Assembly (NCBI GenBank): GCA_023053575.1
Contig: JAKZAP010000001.1
Span: 29,468,533-29,532,532, forward strand
Origin: Branchinecta lynchi
Lineage: Eukaryota; Arthropoda; Branchiopoda; Anostraca; Branchinectidae
Direction: 5' to 3'
DNA length: 64,000 bases
Below, one piece after another: positions 42,156-52,007 of this stretch; positions within the stretch are counted from its first letter, which is position 1; each line of letters begins with the position of its first letter. The notes beneath the pieces are model-generated. The model was not told where the DNA came from. It did no database searches and saw nothing but the letters and a program-made list of their open reading frames with translations. The translations under genes were made by a program, and so were the position numbers.

Positions 42156-42692
42156 ACAAGGGACTTGTACCGTGACCAATAAACCATAATCAATTTTTCG
42201 AATAAAATTTAGAAGTCTAGGACTCCATTGTCGGAGCCACGTAGACATACCAGGACCCACAAGACGAGGTCCCATGGTGAAAACCAAATATATAATTTTA
42301 ATGGGGAAGACGCCCTTGAGATACAAACATTTATAAGTAGTGAACTGTTAGACAAAAATGCTCATCAGCCGGGATTTGAACCCAGGACCCTCTGCTTACA
42401 AGGCAGTCGCTCTATCAACTGAGCTACCAAGGGGCTTGTGAACATAGTTCCCAAACCACTACAACAGTCTGGCAGAAGCCGGCCATAGGAACAGTGATCC
42501 CGCCCGAAGGCAAATTCATCTAACCAGGTCACATCCCCATGTCACGGAAATTAATAAATAATTTCACCATGAGACACCTGGTATGTCTTCGGTCCTGGTA
42601 TGTCTACGTGGCTCCGACAATGGAGTCCTAGACTTCTAAATTACATTCGAAAAGTCGATTATGGTTTATTGGTCACGGTACAAGTCCCTTGT
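42156..42692. mobile_element. Inverted-repeat element carrying a tRNA-like sequence
   Basis: The left arm 42156-42257 and right arm 42591-42692 are inverted copies over about 102 bp with roughly five differences by eye. They start ACAAGGGACTTGTACCGTGA and end near CCACGTAGACATACCAGGAC. A weaker match continues inward (CCATGGTGAAA). No clear target duplication is seen. The 333-bp middle holds a tRNA-Thr-like sequence. No transposase. This is the plan of a non-autonomous DNA element that has captured a tRNA or a SINE. Confidence 0.7.
42362..42433 (-). tRNA. tRNA-Thr(UGU)-like sequence, probably a pseudogene or SINE head
   Basis: On the minus strand it has an A box TAGCTCAGTTG, D stem GCTC/GAGC, anticodon stem CTGC/GCAG with the 7-base loop CTTGTAA (anticodon UGU), T stem CTGGG/CCCGG with loop TTCAAAT, and a B box GGTTCAAATCC. 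The acceptor is poor: two of seven positions do not pair and two more are wobble. There is no T-run terminator directly after it. It is therefore a recognisable tRNA fold that is probably not functional. Its position inside long inverted repeats supports a mobile origin. Confidence 0.6.
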
Positions 42693-42698
42693 GTAAAA

Positions 42699-42750
42699 AC
42701 CGAAATATCCGAAATTGTATTTATCCCTCGCACATCATCTTGGAGGGGCA
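42699..42750 (+). repeat. Short dispersed repeat
   Basis: ACCGAAATATCCGAAATTGT, then ATTTATCCCTCGCACATCAT and CTTGGAGGGG, match 17588-17640. It lies directly outside the right arm of the tRNA-carrying element. Function unknown. Confidence 0.5.
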
Positions 42751-43163
42751 ACTTTTCTATTTTATTTGAAATGAGTGGTCAGCTTGGCTTCAAACATTCT
42801 ACTAAGTAAATGTGTTGGAAAGGTTCCAAGTTGAAAAAGGTCCGAAGTATTATCCTTAGTCAAATTAAAGAACAGTTTATTCTCAAAGCTATGGCACAGT
42901 TGACAGTCGGTCAATCCCAGTCAGACGTTAGAAAAAAACAAACAAAAAAACACTTGGTTGGTACATCGGGCTGGTTCCTGGCGAGAATGATTTGTACAAT
43001 TATTTACAGATGAAAAAAAAAAACAGTAATGAGGTACTGTTAGATTCGACTGTTTGCGATCCTGTTGCCAGTTGGCTATGTGGTGACACAGAGATACACC
43101 CAAGGTCACGGGTAGGTATACCGTCGTTATAGGGCCGTTCGTCGGAAAGTCAACTGTCTACGG

Positions 43164-43517
43164 CAGTGGTTCCCAACCTTTTCCGTACCGCGTACCCCTA
43201 CTTAACGTTCAAAAAGGTTGCGTACCCCTTTTTGAAGAATCATAATATCTCTAAGATCTCTTAAGTTCAGATCGCCAAAACGACGTCATTTATTACCATA
43301 AATGGCGAGGGATTAAACTTGAGGGTGCAAGGTTGTCAATTTCACGATTGTCCACAAACTGGTCAAGAATCGGAAAGACAGTTGCGCTGTTTCTACGAAC
43401 CTTCGCAGGGTAAGCGAAAACTCTAATTTCTTGACGAAAGCAGACATTTTCGAATTCCCAGATCTGGGACCGTCACGCACCCCTTTAGGTACGCATACCC
43501 CCCGTCGGGAACCACTG
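43164..43517. mobile_element. hAT MITE
   Basis: Ends CAGTGGTTCCCAACCTTTTC and, inverted, GGGAACCACTG. Flanks GTCTACGG and TTCTATGG match at six of eight positions, fitting a decayed 8-bp duplication. GCGTACCCC subterminal motifs are as in 17869-20007, of which it looks like a deletion derivative. Confidence 0.7.
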
Positions 43518-43581
43518 TTCTATGGGAGCTGCATCAACGACACGTGTATGTGGATACGTGAACAACAGTATGTGGTGGCAA

Positions 43582-44000
43582 CAGTGCTTCCACTTTTCGA
43601 TTTCAATTTTCCCTATTCCCATACCAATTTTCCCTAAAATTACTCGTGTTTAGGTCTGATTTCTCCCTAGGAAAAAGGATATTTTGTCCTAGATTTCCAC
43701 AAAATGTACATGAAAAGCACAGCGCAAATATTAGGCTACCTAAATTACTAAATACCTAATGAATGTCATTCCACACTTTCACTTATTTTGAAATTTCGCG
43801 CTGAACTTCACAACATAAGTTAGTGTTGCAACATAAGCATTTTCAAGAAGACTGAAAATACGCAATCTATGAGAACCTTTCCCTGACTATCCCTAAAAAC
43901 CCTTACTTTACCGAAGATTTCCCTGAATCCCTAGATTCAAAATAAGTGTCCCTAAAAGAAGTGATTTTCCCCTAAAATAGGGTAATCTAGGGAAGCCCTG
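43582..44000. mobile_element. hAT MITE with exact 8-bp duplication
   Basis: Starts CAGTGCTTCC, ends GGAAGCCCTG, flanked by GGTGGCAA at 43574-43581 and 44001-44008. The interior contains many TTTTCCCTA / TAGGGAAAA blocks inverted about the centre. No reading frame. Confidence 0.75.
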
Positions 44001-45377
44001 GGTGGCAAATCTCGAGGAGCAAACTGACCTCAGGGGTCAGCTTTAGGCAGCCAACTGACTCGAGATGAAGCTCAAGCTGTACGGTCGGGAAAAGGTCAAT
44101 TTGTTTTCTCGTAGTTTTTAGTACCCCAGAACATCTTAGTTGCGCAAAAGCGAGCGAACAAAATGATCAGATTTGAAAATAAGCGACGTTTGAATTTATG
44201 CTAGCATGCAAGGGAACGGCAAGGCTATGCCGTTTTCCAACCTAACTATTTGTACCGTATCTGTTACACGCGTGATGGTCGGTATCGCGTAAATCTTACT
44301 TTTAAAACATTCATAAATATGTTTTCCTGAGAATTCCGATTAGCATTCTTTCAGGCACTGATTACCATGACGTCACTGGGGGGTAGGGTCAAAGATAACC
44401 CGCACCAAAGGAAATGTTCCGGGAAAACTGCTGTCCCCGCCCCGAAGCCCTTTCGAAACAAAGCCATTGGATTGGTACAGAAAAGCACACGTGATTTAAA
44501 TAAAGATTAATTTGGTTTACTCGTGCATACAACAGTCAATTCCTTTAGCAAAAATAACAATATTTACTACATTGCGGACAAATGCATTTCTCCAAGCAAT
44601 TTACAGTCGTAAGGGAGCGTGCAAGCTTCCACCACCCACGTCTCTGTTAGTTGGGGGAAGTCCTGGCAGCAACCCACACGTGAGAGGACAGGCAGCTAAT
44701 CGTGTATGCTCGAGGGTCTACCGAGAGTCCCAAAACTAGGAAGGGTGGTCATCACTCCGTATCTAAAATATAGACGATACTGGGCAATATAAGTTATTCT
44801 TACTACGACTCCCCCCTACATGCATATGTCTAAACTACTTGTTCTACAGCTGGTCTAACAGAATCAAGCCAGTGATTCCGTCGACAAACCAAGTTCTTTG
44901 GGGGGACAGGAGGCAGAACTTGAGGCCCCTGTCGTAGTCAAACCTGCGTCATAGCCTTAATCGGTTCTGATAAGCGACTAGAAATTTTGACAAACTGACC
45001 CACCACAAATTGACAAAACGGGTACAAGTATCCATACACCTATCATATAATTCGTTATGAGCTTTCTAGACGGGAAACTGATACGACGTAGCACACGGGT
45101 TCTTTGGAAATACTGATGCTTTGCCTAAATGTATCCCAAAGTTAATATATAGTGTTTGATATTCTTTTCGGTTGAAAAAATCCTCCCAGAATCCATTCCT
45201 GAAATAACCTGTTTGTTGTTTACAAATTCGTCCCAGAATCTGTGTCAAGAGTCTTCTTTGAATAACCTTTATTTACATATATGTATATGGACATCCCCAG
45301 CTATTTCTGACAAAGCGATACATGTCGGTTAGTTAGGTGACTTTAGGATGAGCGTATTTGTGGAGCATATCAGTATA
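44001..45377. other. Unique region without an established gene
   Basis: Apart from the short frame at 44367 nothing coding is evident. The 75-codon frame 44512-44739 has no motif. A TTATTTACATATATGTATAT tract lies at 45267. Confidence 0.35.
44367..44510 (+). CDS. Possible short coding exon, 47 residues
   Basis: An acceptor-like ATTAGCATTCTTTCAG ends at 44354. An ATG at 44367 opens a basic 47-codon frame (MTSLGGRVKDNPHQRKCSGK, then TAVPAPKPFRNKAIGL) ending at TAA. The residue use is protein-like, but a frame this long arises by chance often enough that I give it little weight. No homologue recognised. Confidence 0.18.
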   Translation: MTSLGGRVKDNPHQRKCSGKTAVPAPKPFRNKAIGLVQKSTRDLNKD

Positions 45378-46619
45378 GGCACTGTCTAGGGAACCGGGAG
45401 TCGTACTTTATGTCCTACGGGCTACGGAACCGGTAGTTCTCACGGAAACCAAACCATATGAGCTGCGATTCCGGGATCTGACGTCATTAACTAACGGAAA
45501 CTTGTGCGTGCTGGCTCCCGTTCCGGTAGTAATTGGAAATAGCTCACGGAAACTTCATTGCACCAGCTTCTCGTCCGGTAGCCTCACGGAATTGTGTACC
45601 CAGAAGCTAGGGAGCCGGTAGTTGATACCGGAAACTGTATAATTGGAGCTTCTGTTCCGGTAGTGTCTACGTGGAATATAAAACTCACGGAATAGTTTGG
45701 ATGAGAGCTAGGATGCCGGGATTTTCACGGACTTAGAGAAAATAACATTGGACAAAATTCACTACCGGAACCCATATATTGAGAGCTAAGGTACCGGTAG
45801 CAACTACTATTTGCTTGAAAATGACCAGCTCACGGACACAGGTGACTATGGGCTAGGGTTCCGGTAGTGACGAAAATAAAAAAATAGGACTCACGGACCC
45901 ATGTCAGTGTAGACTAGGAAACCTGAAGTGAATATTTTTTACTCACGGAACGACGGGTGTCAATATGGACTTTGAGTCCGGTACAGCTCACTGAATCCAG
46001 TTATACATCTTATTTTTTTTTTGCCCTACCGGAACCCCAGCCAGCAGAAGTTGGGTTCCGTTAGTTAAAAATATTTGCTTCCGGTTTCCTAGTCTGCACT
46101 GACATGGGTGCGTGAGTTCAATTTTTTTTTTTTCATCACTACCGGAACCCTAGCCCATAGCCATCTGTGTCCGTGAGCTGGTCATTTTCAAGCAAATAGT
46201 AGTTTCTACCGGTACCTTAGCTCTCAATATATGGGTTCCGGTAGTGAATTTTTTCCCATGTTAAGTCCGTGAAAATCCCGGCATCCTAGCTCTCATCCAA
46301 ACTATTCCGTGAGTTTTATATTCCACGTAGACACTACCGGAACAGAATCTCCAATTATACAGTTTCCGGTATCAACTACCGGCTCCCTAGCTTCTGAGTA
46401 CACAATTCCGTGAGGCTACCGGACGAGAAGCTGGTGCGATGAAGTTTCCGTGAGCTATTTCCAATTACTACCGGAACGGGAGCCAGCACATACAAGTTTC
46501 CGTTAGTTAATGACGTCAGATCCCGGAATCGCAGCTCATATGGTTTGGTTTCCGTGAGAACTACCGGTTCCGTAGCCCGTAGGACATAAAGTACGACTCC
46601 CGGTTCCCTAGACAGTGCC
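45378..46619. mobile_element. Mutator-like giant palindrome with 9-bp target duplication
   Basis: The two halves are inverted copies of each other over about 600 bp, meeting near 45990-46010. Ends GGCACTGTCTAGGGAACCGG and its inverse are flanked by ATCAGTATA at 45369-45377 and 46620-46628. Each arm is built from about eleven degenerate blocks of the form AGCTAGGGTTCCGGTAGT spaced 35-80 bp, alternating with CTCACGGAA blocks. There is no transposase. Long inverted ends starting with GG and a 9-bp duplication fit Mutator-like foldback elements. The minus frame 46376-46621 is a by-product. Confidence 0.8.
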
Positions 46620-46628
46620 ATCAGTATA

Positions 46629-47126
46629 ACCGCGTGGACTCTCGAAAAACAGCAAATAAACTTGTTTTTACCTATTATTATTTACTACTTAGCCCTCAGT
46701 TGACACATCTAAAATTGGCAGTTATTGTAAATCCTGAAAATATAAGCGCATCCATTACCGGGAGTCCCGAGTGTCTGAGCGACTGAATGACTCTTTCCGT
46801 ACAAAGAAGCTGATACAAATTTTCTCTTCTCTGTACGGGGAAATGAAGGTGAGAAAAGTTAGCCAAGACTCGAGACAAATTTCCAGGCAGTGTGTCCAAC
46901 ACTTTAGTGCTGTAATCACTTGAACGACTAGAATAACGAACTGAGATCACGAACACACACTTTTCTTGACATCGTAGCGAAAACCAAGTGCAGTGCCAGG
47001 TGCAGTCGGGACTCGGAGCATAACAGCAACTATTAAGTAAAGTGGCCGTGACACAAACTTGGATATGTGAAGCACTTGCTTTCGGCACCGCAGTTCGGTA
47101 AAGTTCCACCCTACTGCACTATCCCT
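46629..47126. other. 3' flank of the minus-strand split gene
   Basis: Lies just downstream of the stop at 47127 on the minus strand. A 137-codon minus frame (46696-47109) is open here and cysteine/serine-rich, but it is in another register and has no motif. It could be 3' UTR. No clear AATAAA on the minus strand was found. Confidence 0.3.
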
Positions 47127-47344
47127 CTAGTGCAGCCAAACGTTCACGGTTGGATGTTCGAGACTTCCGATTTCGCAGTTTACAGTTCGCGTTTCTCCGT
47201 TGATTACGAAAACGGCTCCTTTTGCCGGGCTTATCAAATATGTTCCGAAAACGCCAGAACTGTGGATGGGTCGATTGGGGCCTCCCCAGGGAACCTCGTT
47301 AGGATTCATAGCGTCGCCCAGTCCTGTTAAGACGTCAACCTTTC
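47127..47344 (-). CDS. Terminal exon of a split gene, possible beta-propeller protein
   Basis: On the minus strand CTTCTTTTCTTGCAG ends just before 47344. The frame then runs 71 codons to TAG at 47127-47129: KVDVLTGLGDAMNPNEVPWG, HSSGVFGTYLISPAKGAVFV, ETRTVNCEIGSLEHPTVNVW. The first two bases complete a glycine codon with the single G left by exon 50406-50552, giving LLTG joined to KVDVLTG. Repeated short hydrophobic strands with aspartate/glycine turns suggest a propeller blade, but this is a structural guess and the family is not recognised. The intron between the exons is 3.06 kb. Confidence 0.55.
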
Positions 47345-47649
47345 CTGCAAGAAAAGAAGAAGACTTAGCAGCTTTCTTGGAACTTCATAACCGACATGGA
47401 GCACAATAAATCGAAGCCAGTGATATTATTCTCGACGTGCGAAACAGGAAAACAAGTAGCGGGCTCGACGATGAAAAAAATACAAGTTTGTTGTTTAAAG
47501 GGTAACTGAAGAGATCAAGTTTGTTGTTTAAAGGCTAACTGAAGAGGTTGTCGTTCCCTGTCACCATGGGCAAGTAGTTTCTTTATTCCAGATAAAATAC
47601 CGTGGAAGAAAACACGAGCTGTGAGCTCATGGTCCTTCGAAAGGATGGG

Positions 47650-47710
47650 TAGCATCAGTTCCGTATCCAGGAATTTACTTCGGGGGGGGGGGGGGGGGGG
47701 GGGGATACGG
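47650..47710 (+). mobile_element. Relic of hAT MITE (GTATCCAGG family)
   Basis: TTCCGTATCCAGGAATTTAC, a G-run of 21, then GGATACGGCCTTG. This is the collapsed equivalent of the elements at 48469 and 50721 with most of the interior lost. Confidence 0.45.
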
Positions 47711-48091
47711 CCTTGGGTTGCATGTATTTCAGCTAAAGGTCACGCTGTCGAAGTCGTCTCAGCTAAGGTTCGTCCAATCAAGTTTGGATGGCTCTTTCCC
47801 CTTCAATGTTTGGTGGTCTTTTCTGTCAAGTACTGTCAAGATGTCTCCACCCTGAGTACGTCACGAGTATATTTTTTATATATTTTAACACCGCGTAGCA
47901 TCTTTTCTATAAACTAATCCTGTTTTTGAATAGCTGACTTTGAAACATATATTCAAATAATGCATACAAGGGATGCTTCAGCAACGATTCTTCATCAGCG
48001 ATATTTCGGCCCTTCTTGGCAAGGGGTTTCTAGGCAGAAGGGCAACCAATCATGACGAGTTAAATGGTCGCATACCCTACCAGGGACGCGA

Positions 48092-48290
48092 CAGTGACCC
48101 TCAGGCAGAAGGAGTAAACGTGTCCGCAACGACTCAAACTCTACGACTCAAATCCTGTGTCAACAAATCACGGCGATCTTTGGGAGCCGACGTCACACCA
48201 CTTCCGCCTTTCTTCCGCTAGGTACCCGGATAGGTCGGAGATTCTGCATCGGCAAGGAGAGATAGTCATCAAGAGTATTCGCCAAATTGC
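48092..48290 (+). repeat. Dispersed repeat R5, copy 1
   Basis: CAGAAGGAGTAAACGTGTCC, GACTCAAATCCTGTGTCAAC and CATCGGCAAGGAGAGATAGT recur at 49030-49195 (same strand) and 51685-51885 (inverse). A TATTTCGGCCCTTCTTGGCA M3-like block sits just upstream. Non-coding, within the intron of the split gene. Confidence 0.55.
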
Positions 48291-48468
48291 AGTTCAGCGC
48301 TTCCAAGCCGACTCATTTCTGTTGGTCCCACATCATCAGCACTTGACTCATGACATATTAAAGTAGATCCACAGGTTGATGTAGAAGATTTGCAATTTTC
48401 TTCCCAGTTAATGGCGGTTTTGCAAATATCTCAGTAATAGAAAGTGAAAGTTGCCCAATACCTTACGG

Positions 48469-48658
48469 CAGGGCCGTATCCTGGATTTTTTTCTGGGGGG
48501 GGGGTAAAAAAAAATCTTCCTCCTGTGGACTTAGTCTAACGGTTTCTGTGTGCAAAAATTTGTTTACGTGCATTTTTTTTACTTTTGTACGAGTCGGACA
48601 AAAATTTCGGGGGGTGTTCAAATCCGGTAACACCCCCCCCCCCTGGATACGGCCCTGC
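48469..48658. mobile_element. hAT MITE with exact 8-bp duplication
   Basis: 190 bp with ends CAGGGCCGTATCCTGG and, inverted, GGATACGGCCCTG. Duplication CCTTACGG at 48461-48468 and 48659-48666. The interior has a G-run on the left and a C-run on the right, so the arms can pair further. Lies in the intron of the minus-strand split gene. Confidence 0.85.
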
Positions 48659-48834
48659 CTTACGGGTCCGACGTTTTGTGTATCTCTACACAAGTGTCGA
48701 ATATGAGACAATGGGGGATTAGTGCAAACTAGTCCTTCTCCTCCACCCCCTTTTTTTTGTCTCTACCCCTACCCCTAATCACAGCCCGGCTGAGAGTCGG
48801 GAAGCGACTAACCTAGTCCGGGTTGCAGCACTTT

Positions 48835-48970
48835 GGGTTCGGAATGGTAATACATTCCGAATCCAAACCGCACGAACCCGCCCTTGGATGTTAAGTATCG
48901 GAGGGTAGAGCTCGCAATCCCCTACTCTTTCCCCTTCTCCCATCATTCATCCAAACCCAAATCCACTTAT
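48835..48970 (+). repeat. Dispersed repeat R6, copy 1
   Basis: CATTCCGAATCCAAACCGCA, CGAACCCGCCCTTGGATGTT and CGGAGGGTAGAGC occur in inverse orientation at 62690-62825. Two copies in the window. No coding meaning apparent. Confidence 0.55.
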
Positions 48971-49029
48971 CCACTTGGAGCACTGACAGGAATAAGCCCA
49001 ATACTCTATATGACTAAGTCCAAAACATG

Positions 49030-49195
49030 CCAGCGATCCTCAGGAAGAAGGAGTAAGCGTGTCCGTACGTCTCAAACTCAATGACTCAAATTCTGTGTCA
49101 AGCAATCACCGCGATCTTGGGGAGCAGCTGCGATGCCACTTCTGCCTCTCTTCCACTAGATACCCGGAGAGGCCGGAGATTTTGTATCGAAGAGT
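49030..49195 (+). repeat. Dispersed repeat R5, copy 2
   Basis: AGGAAGAAGGAGTAAGCGTG, GACTCAAATTCTGTGTCAAG, ATACCCGGAGAGGCCGGAGA. Parallel to copy 1, and shorter at the right. Confidence 0.5.
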
Positions 49196-50398
49196 ATTGC
49201 TTGCTTCGAGACACCAGATAAATAGTGACATTCCCTCGGATATTCCCCGACGAGATCCGTAAAACCTATCGAAATGATAACATCTATGGTTTAACATTGT
49301 AAATCTGTAAGGTTTTGATATTCGGGGAGCGAATTTACGGGGAAGGTTGGAAAAGCTTGAAAGTATAATGGACACTTCTAATGCTTTACTTTGTATTAAA
49401 TGCTTCACAAATAAACATTTCCGACTTCCTTTAGAACGAACCTCTCTGGCATTTCTGCGATCCAGATCTTATGAGGTGGGATATCGTGGCAGGAAATTCA
49501 AAAACTCCCAGCAATGCTTGATAGAAAAGGATATATTTGAGATGTCATCAAAGTCAAGCCGCAGATGAAGTTTACCTGATTGTTCTAGTATTTCATCAGA
49601 AGTTTCATGGCTTAAAGTGCCTATTAAAAGTATTTCTTTGTGGAATAGTGTTTTGAAGCTTGATTACCTTGTTTTATAAAATGTACCAGAATATGCAATA
49701 AGCTTCAAAAAAATAACATAGCTACAAAAATCATTCAAAAACAAATAACCTATTCAAATCTGAATTATACAAGCTGATTTGTGCATAAAATGAAGATCTA
49801 CTAAGTATTATAAGAAACATCACTTTTATCTTTGTCCAAGCTAGTAAATTGAGCATGTACTGGCCCCAAAAATTACGCTTTGAAATATCACAGAGAGGAA
49901 ACTGTCGAAAATGCTGCTGATCTAGAGGGTAAGCATTGTTCCTAGGTTGTTACAGAGTGGGATTGGGGTAGTTTGATGTGCCCATTGAACTTGAAGAGAA
50001 AAGTTTGATTAGGGGTCAGGCAGGTTGGAAGGTTTTTGCAGATATGTTGAAAGTATAGAGAAGAGTTTTTGTAGGTAGGATTTACTAGTTGTTCGTTTGT
50101 TTTTTATGTGACTGAATTTTGATTTGTATGCGACGGCCCTCGGGCTTTAAGCAAATATATCATATCATCATATCATCATATACCTATTGCAAGAAAGGTT
50201 TTTGTTCAAGAAAGAATATAAAATTGTTCTTATTTTTATGTTTGGAAAAATTAGAGATAATACTTTTTGAGTGAAGTTTTGTTTATAAAAATCAGAAGTG
50301 AAGTTAAGTGGTGGGAAATTGAGAACGTCAGAAATCTGAGGATAAATAATATGTTACGCGCAGAAAATACACTTTAGGAATAAAATGAAAAAATAATG
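49196..50398. other. Intronic region with a retroposon tail
   Basis: CGGCCCTCGGGCTTTAAGCA, then ATATATCATATCATCATATC at 50130-50175 looks like a plus-strand LINE 3' tail. The 73-codon frame at 49347-49568 may be its decayed coding end, but I recognise no motif. Otherwise AT-rich. Confidence 0.35.
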
Positions 50399-50405
50399 CA
50401 CTTAC

Positions 50406-50552
50406 CGGTAAGAAGGTTCAGATACAGCAGGTCATCTTTATCAGCTGCTGTGGCGAACAAATCGAAACCATGTCCAGAGGCGGAGGGGTGGAACGCAACG
50501 TCGCTCAAGTTCAAGCTGGTCTTCACGTCGAACGAAAAGCGCAGGCCAGTGG
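50406..50552 (-). CDS. Internal exon of the split gene, possible beta-propeller protein
   Basis: On the minus strand TTCTGTTTATAG precedes 50552 and the donor GTAAGTGC follows 50406. The 147-bp exon leaves one base (G) of a glycine codon, which matches the two-base entry of exon 47127-47344. It encodes SLNLSDVAFHPSASGHGFDL, then FATAADKDDLLYLNLLTG. The FHPSASG and LFATAADKDDLLYL stretches look like consecutive strands of a propeller blade. Two bases at its start belong to a codon from an upstream exon, which I could not find before the repeats at 52 kb. Confidence 0.6.
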
Positions 50553-50720
50553 CTATAAACAGAATAAATATCAAATGATTTCGGTCGGTAATTTAATTAA
50601 GTCCTTTTCTTCATAAAAAATCCTACGACACTGGGATCGGGACCTCCAGCTTTTTCTCCATCGAGAGGGATGCTGTTTACCCGAAAAAAATAAATAAATC
50701 ATAAGTAAAGGTGATAGAGC

Positions 50721-50886
50721 CAGGCCCGTATCCAGGAATGTATTTCGGGGGGGGGGGGGGGGGGTGCCTGCTGGTCGGACAGAAAACTACAAGGAACACA
50801 TAGATCAGACGAAAAAGCATATACAAATGATGATTTTTGTATGTTTCGGGGGTTAGGGGTTGACCCCCCCCCTGGATACGGCCTTG
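50721..50886. mobile_element. hAT MITE
   Basis: Ends CAGGCCCGTATCCAGGAA and, inverted, CTGGATACGGCCTTG. Flanks GATAGAGC and AATAGAGC match at seven of eight positions. G-run and C-run lie just inside the ends, as in 48469-48658. Confidence 0.75.
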
Positions 50887-50894
50887 AATAGAGC

Positions 50895-51499
50895 CAACAC
50901 GCATAGCGACCAAGACGCGCATCATGACTACCGAATTAAGGCTACCTGAGTCCCTTTTATTTCCCGAAGTTCATTAACTGGATTGAGACAACCTTATTCC
51001 TTTTATTTCCAAAGTGTTACCCAAATTGAGACTACCTTACTCCTTTCTTTCTTCGTCATTGTAATGAAACATCACAAAATAGTTATGTCCAGTTCCTTTT
51101 TTATTTTTAGCTTATACGAAAAACAAAACGCAACTATAATGAAAATAATTCACTAATAATGTTAAATCATAATGGACTATAAATGACTAATGTCGAAATA
51201 GCCAATAAATATTAAATCCTGAAAAATAAAATCAGTAGCTTGTTCTCATAACCTCCTGCCTAAATTTCCTCAGAAAACGACACAACCAAAATCTCGAACA
51301 TAAAATAGTTTTAATTCTTAAGTACCATATTTCCACCCCCCAGAAACTCAACAGACCCCGAAACAGAACCAGAATATTATTAACAAAAAAAATATTATTA
51401 ACAGACCCCGAACAGAACCAAAATATTATTATCAATAGAACCCTTTCTGAATTGAATATTGCCGGAAATGTCTAGTACGAGTAAGGGTTGGTGCCCACC
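50895..51499. other. No gene recognised
   Basis: AT-rich. A short tandem duplication, AACAGACCCCGAAACAGAACC with AATATTATTAACA, occurs at 51348-51425. No coding evidence. Confidence 0.35.
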
Positions 51500-51634
51500 A
51501 GAGCCGCATTCGGAGGGGGGGGGGGGCAAACTTGTAAAAAGACTCAATTTTTAAAGGCTTTAATCTCTGATATGTCTTATTTTTTTTTGGTCCGACCTGC
51601 GGGACGCCCCCCCCCCCCAAATCCGCAGCGCAGA
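51500..51634. mobile_element. Possible short inverted-repeat element with G-run and C-run
   Basis: GCCGCATTCGGAGGGGGGG near 51501 and, inverted, GCTGCGGATTTGGGGGGGG near 51630 bound about 130 bp. It resembles the G/C-run hAT MITEs in plan, but the ends are diverged and no target duplication is visible. Confidence 0.4.
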
Positions 51635-51684
51635 CTCATTGTACTTGGAGTTGAAATGACACGGAATTTGTCCGTTAGTGACGA

Positions 51685-51885
51685 GAATACTCTTGACGAC
51701 TAGCTCTCCTTGCCGATGAAAAATCGCCGGATACCTAGCTGAAGAGCCAGATGCGGTATCACCTCGGGTGTCACAGCTGCTCGGCCGCGATTGTTTGACA
51801 AAGGATTTGAGTTCTTGAGTTTGAGTCCTTACGGAGACGTTTACTCCTTCTTCCCGAGCATTAATGCCATGTTTGGACTTAGTCA
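51685..51885 (-). repeat. Dispersed repeat R5, copy 3 (inverted)
   Basis: On the minus strand it has GGAAGAAGGAGTAAACGTCT, GACTCAAACTCAAGAACTCA, and ATCGGCAAGGAGAGCTAGTC. Same order as 48092-48290. Confidence 0.55.
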
Positions 51886-52007
51886 CATAGAGTATTCACC
51901 TAGGCTAGTGCGAGTCCGCATTCCGGGGCACCAAACGTAAAGCGTTCTTACTCGCTTCGTTTCTTTCTGTATAATGTAACCATTTGTGAGGGCTCCTTCA
52001 CCAAATA

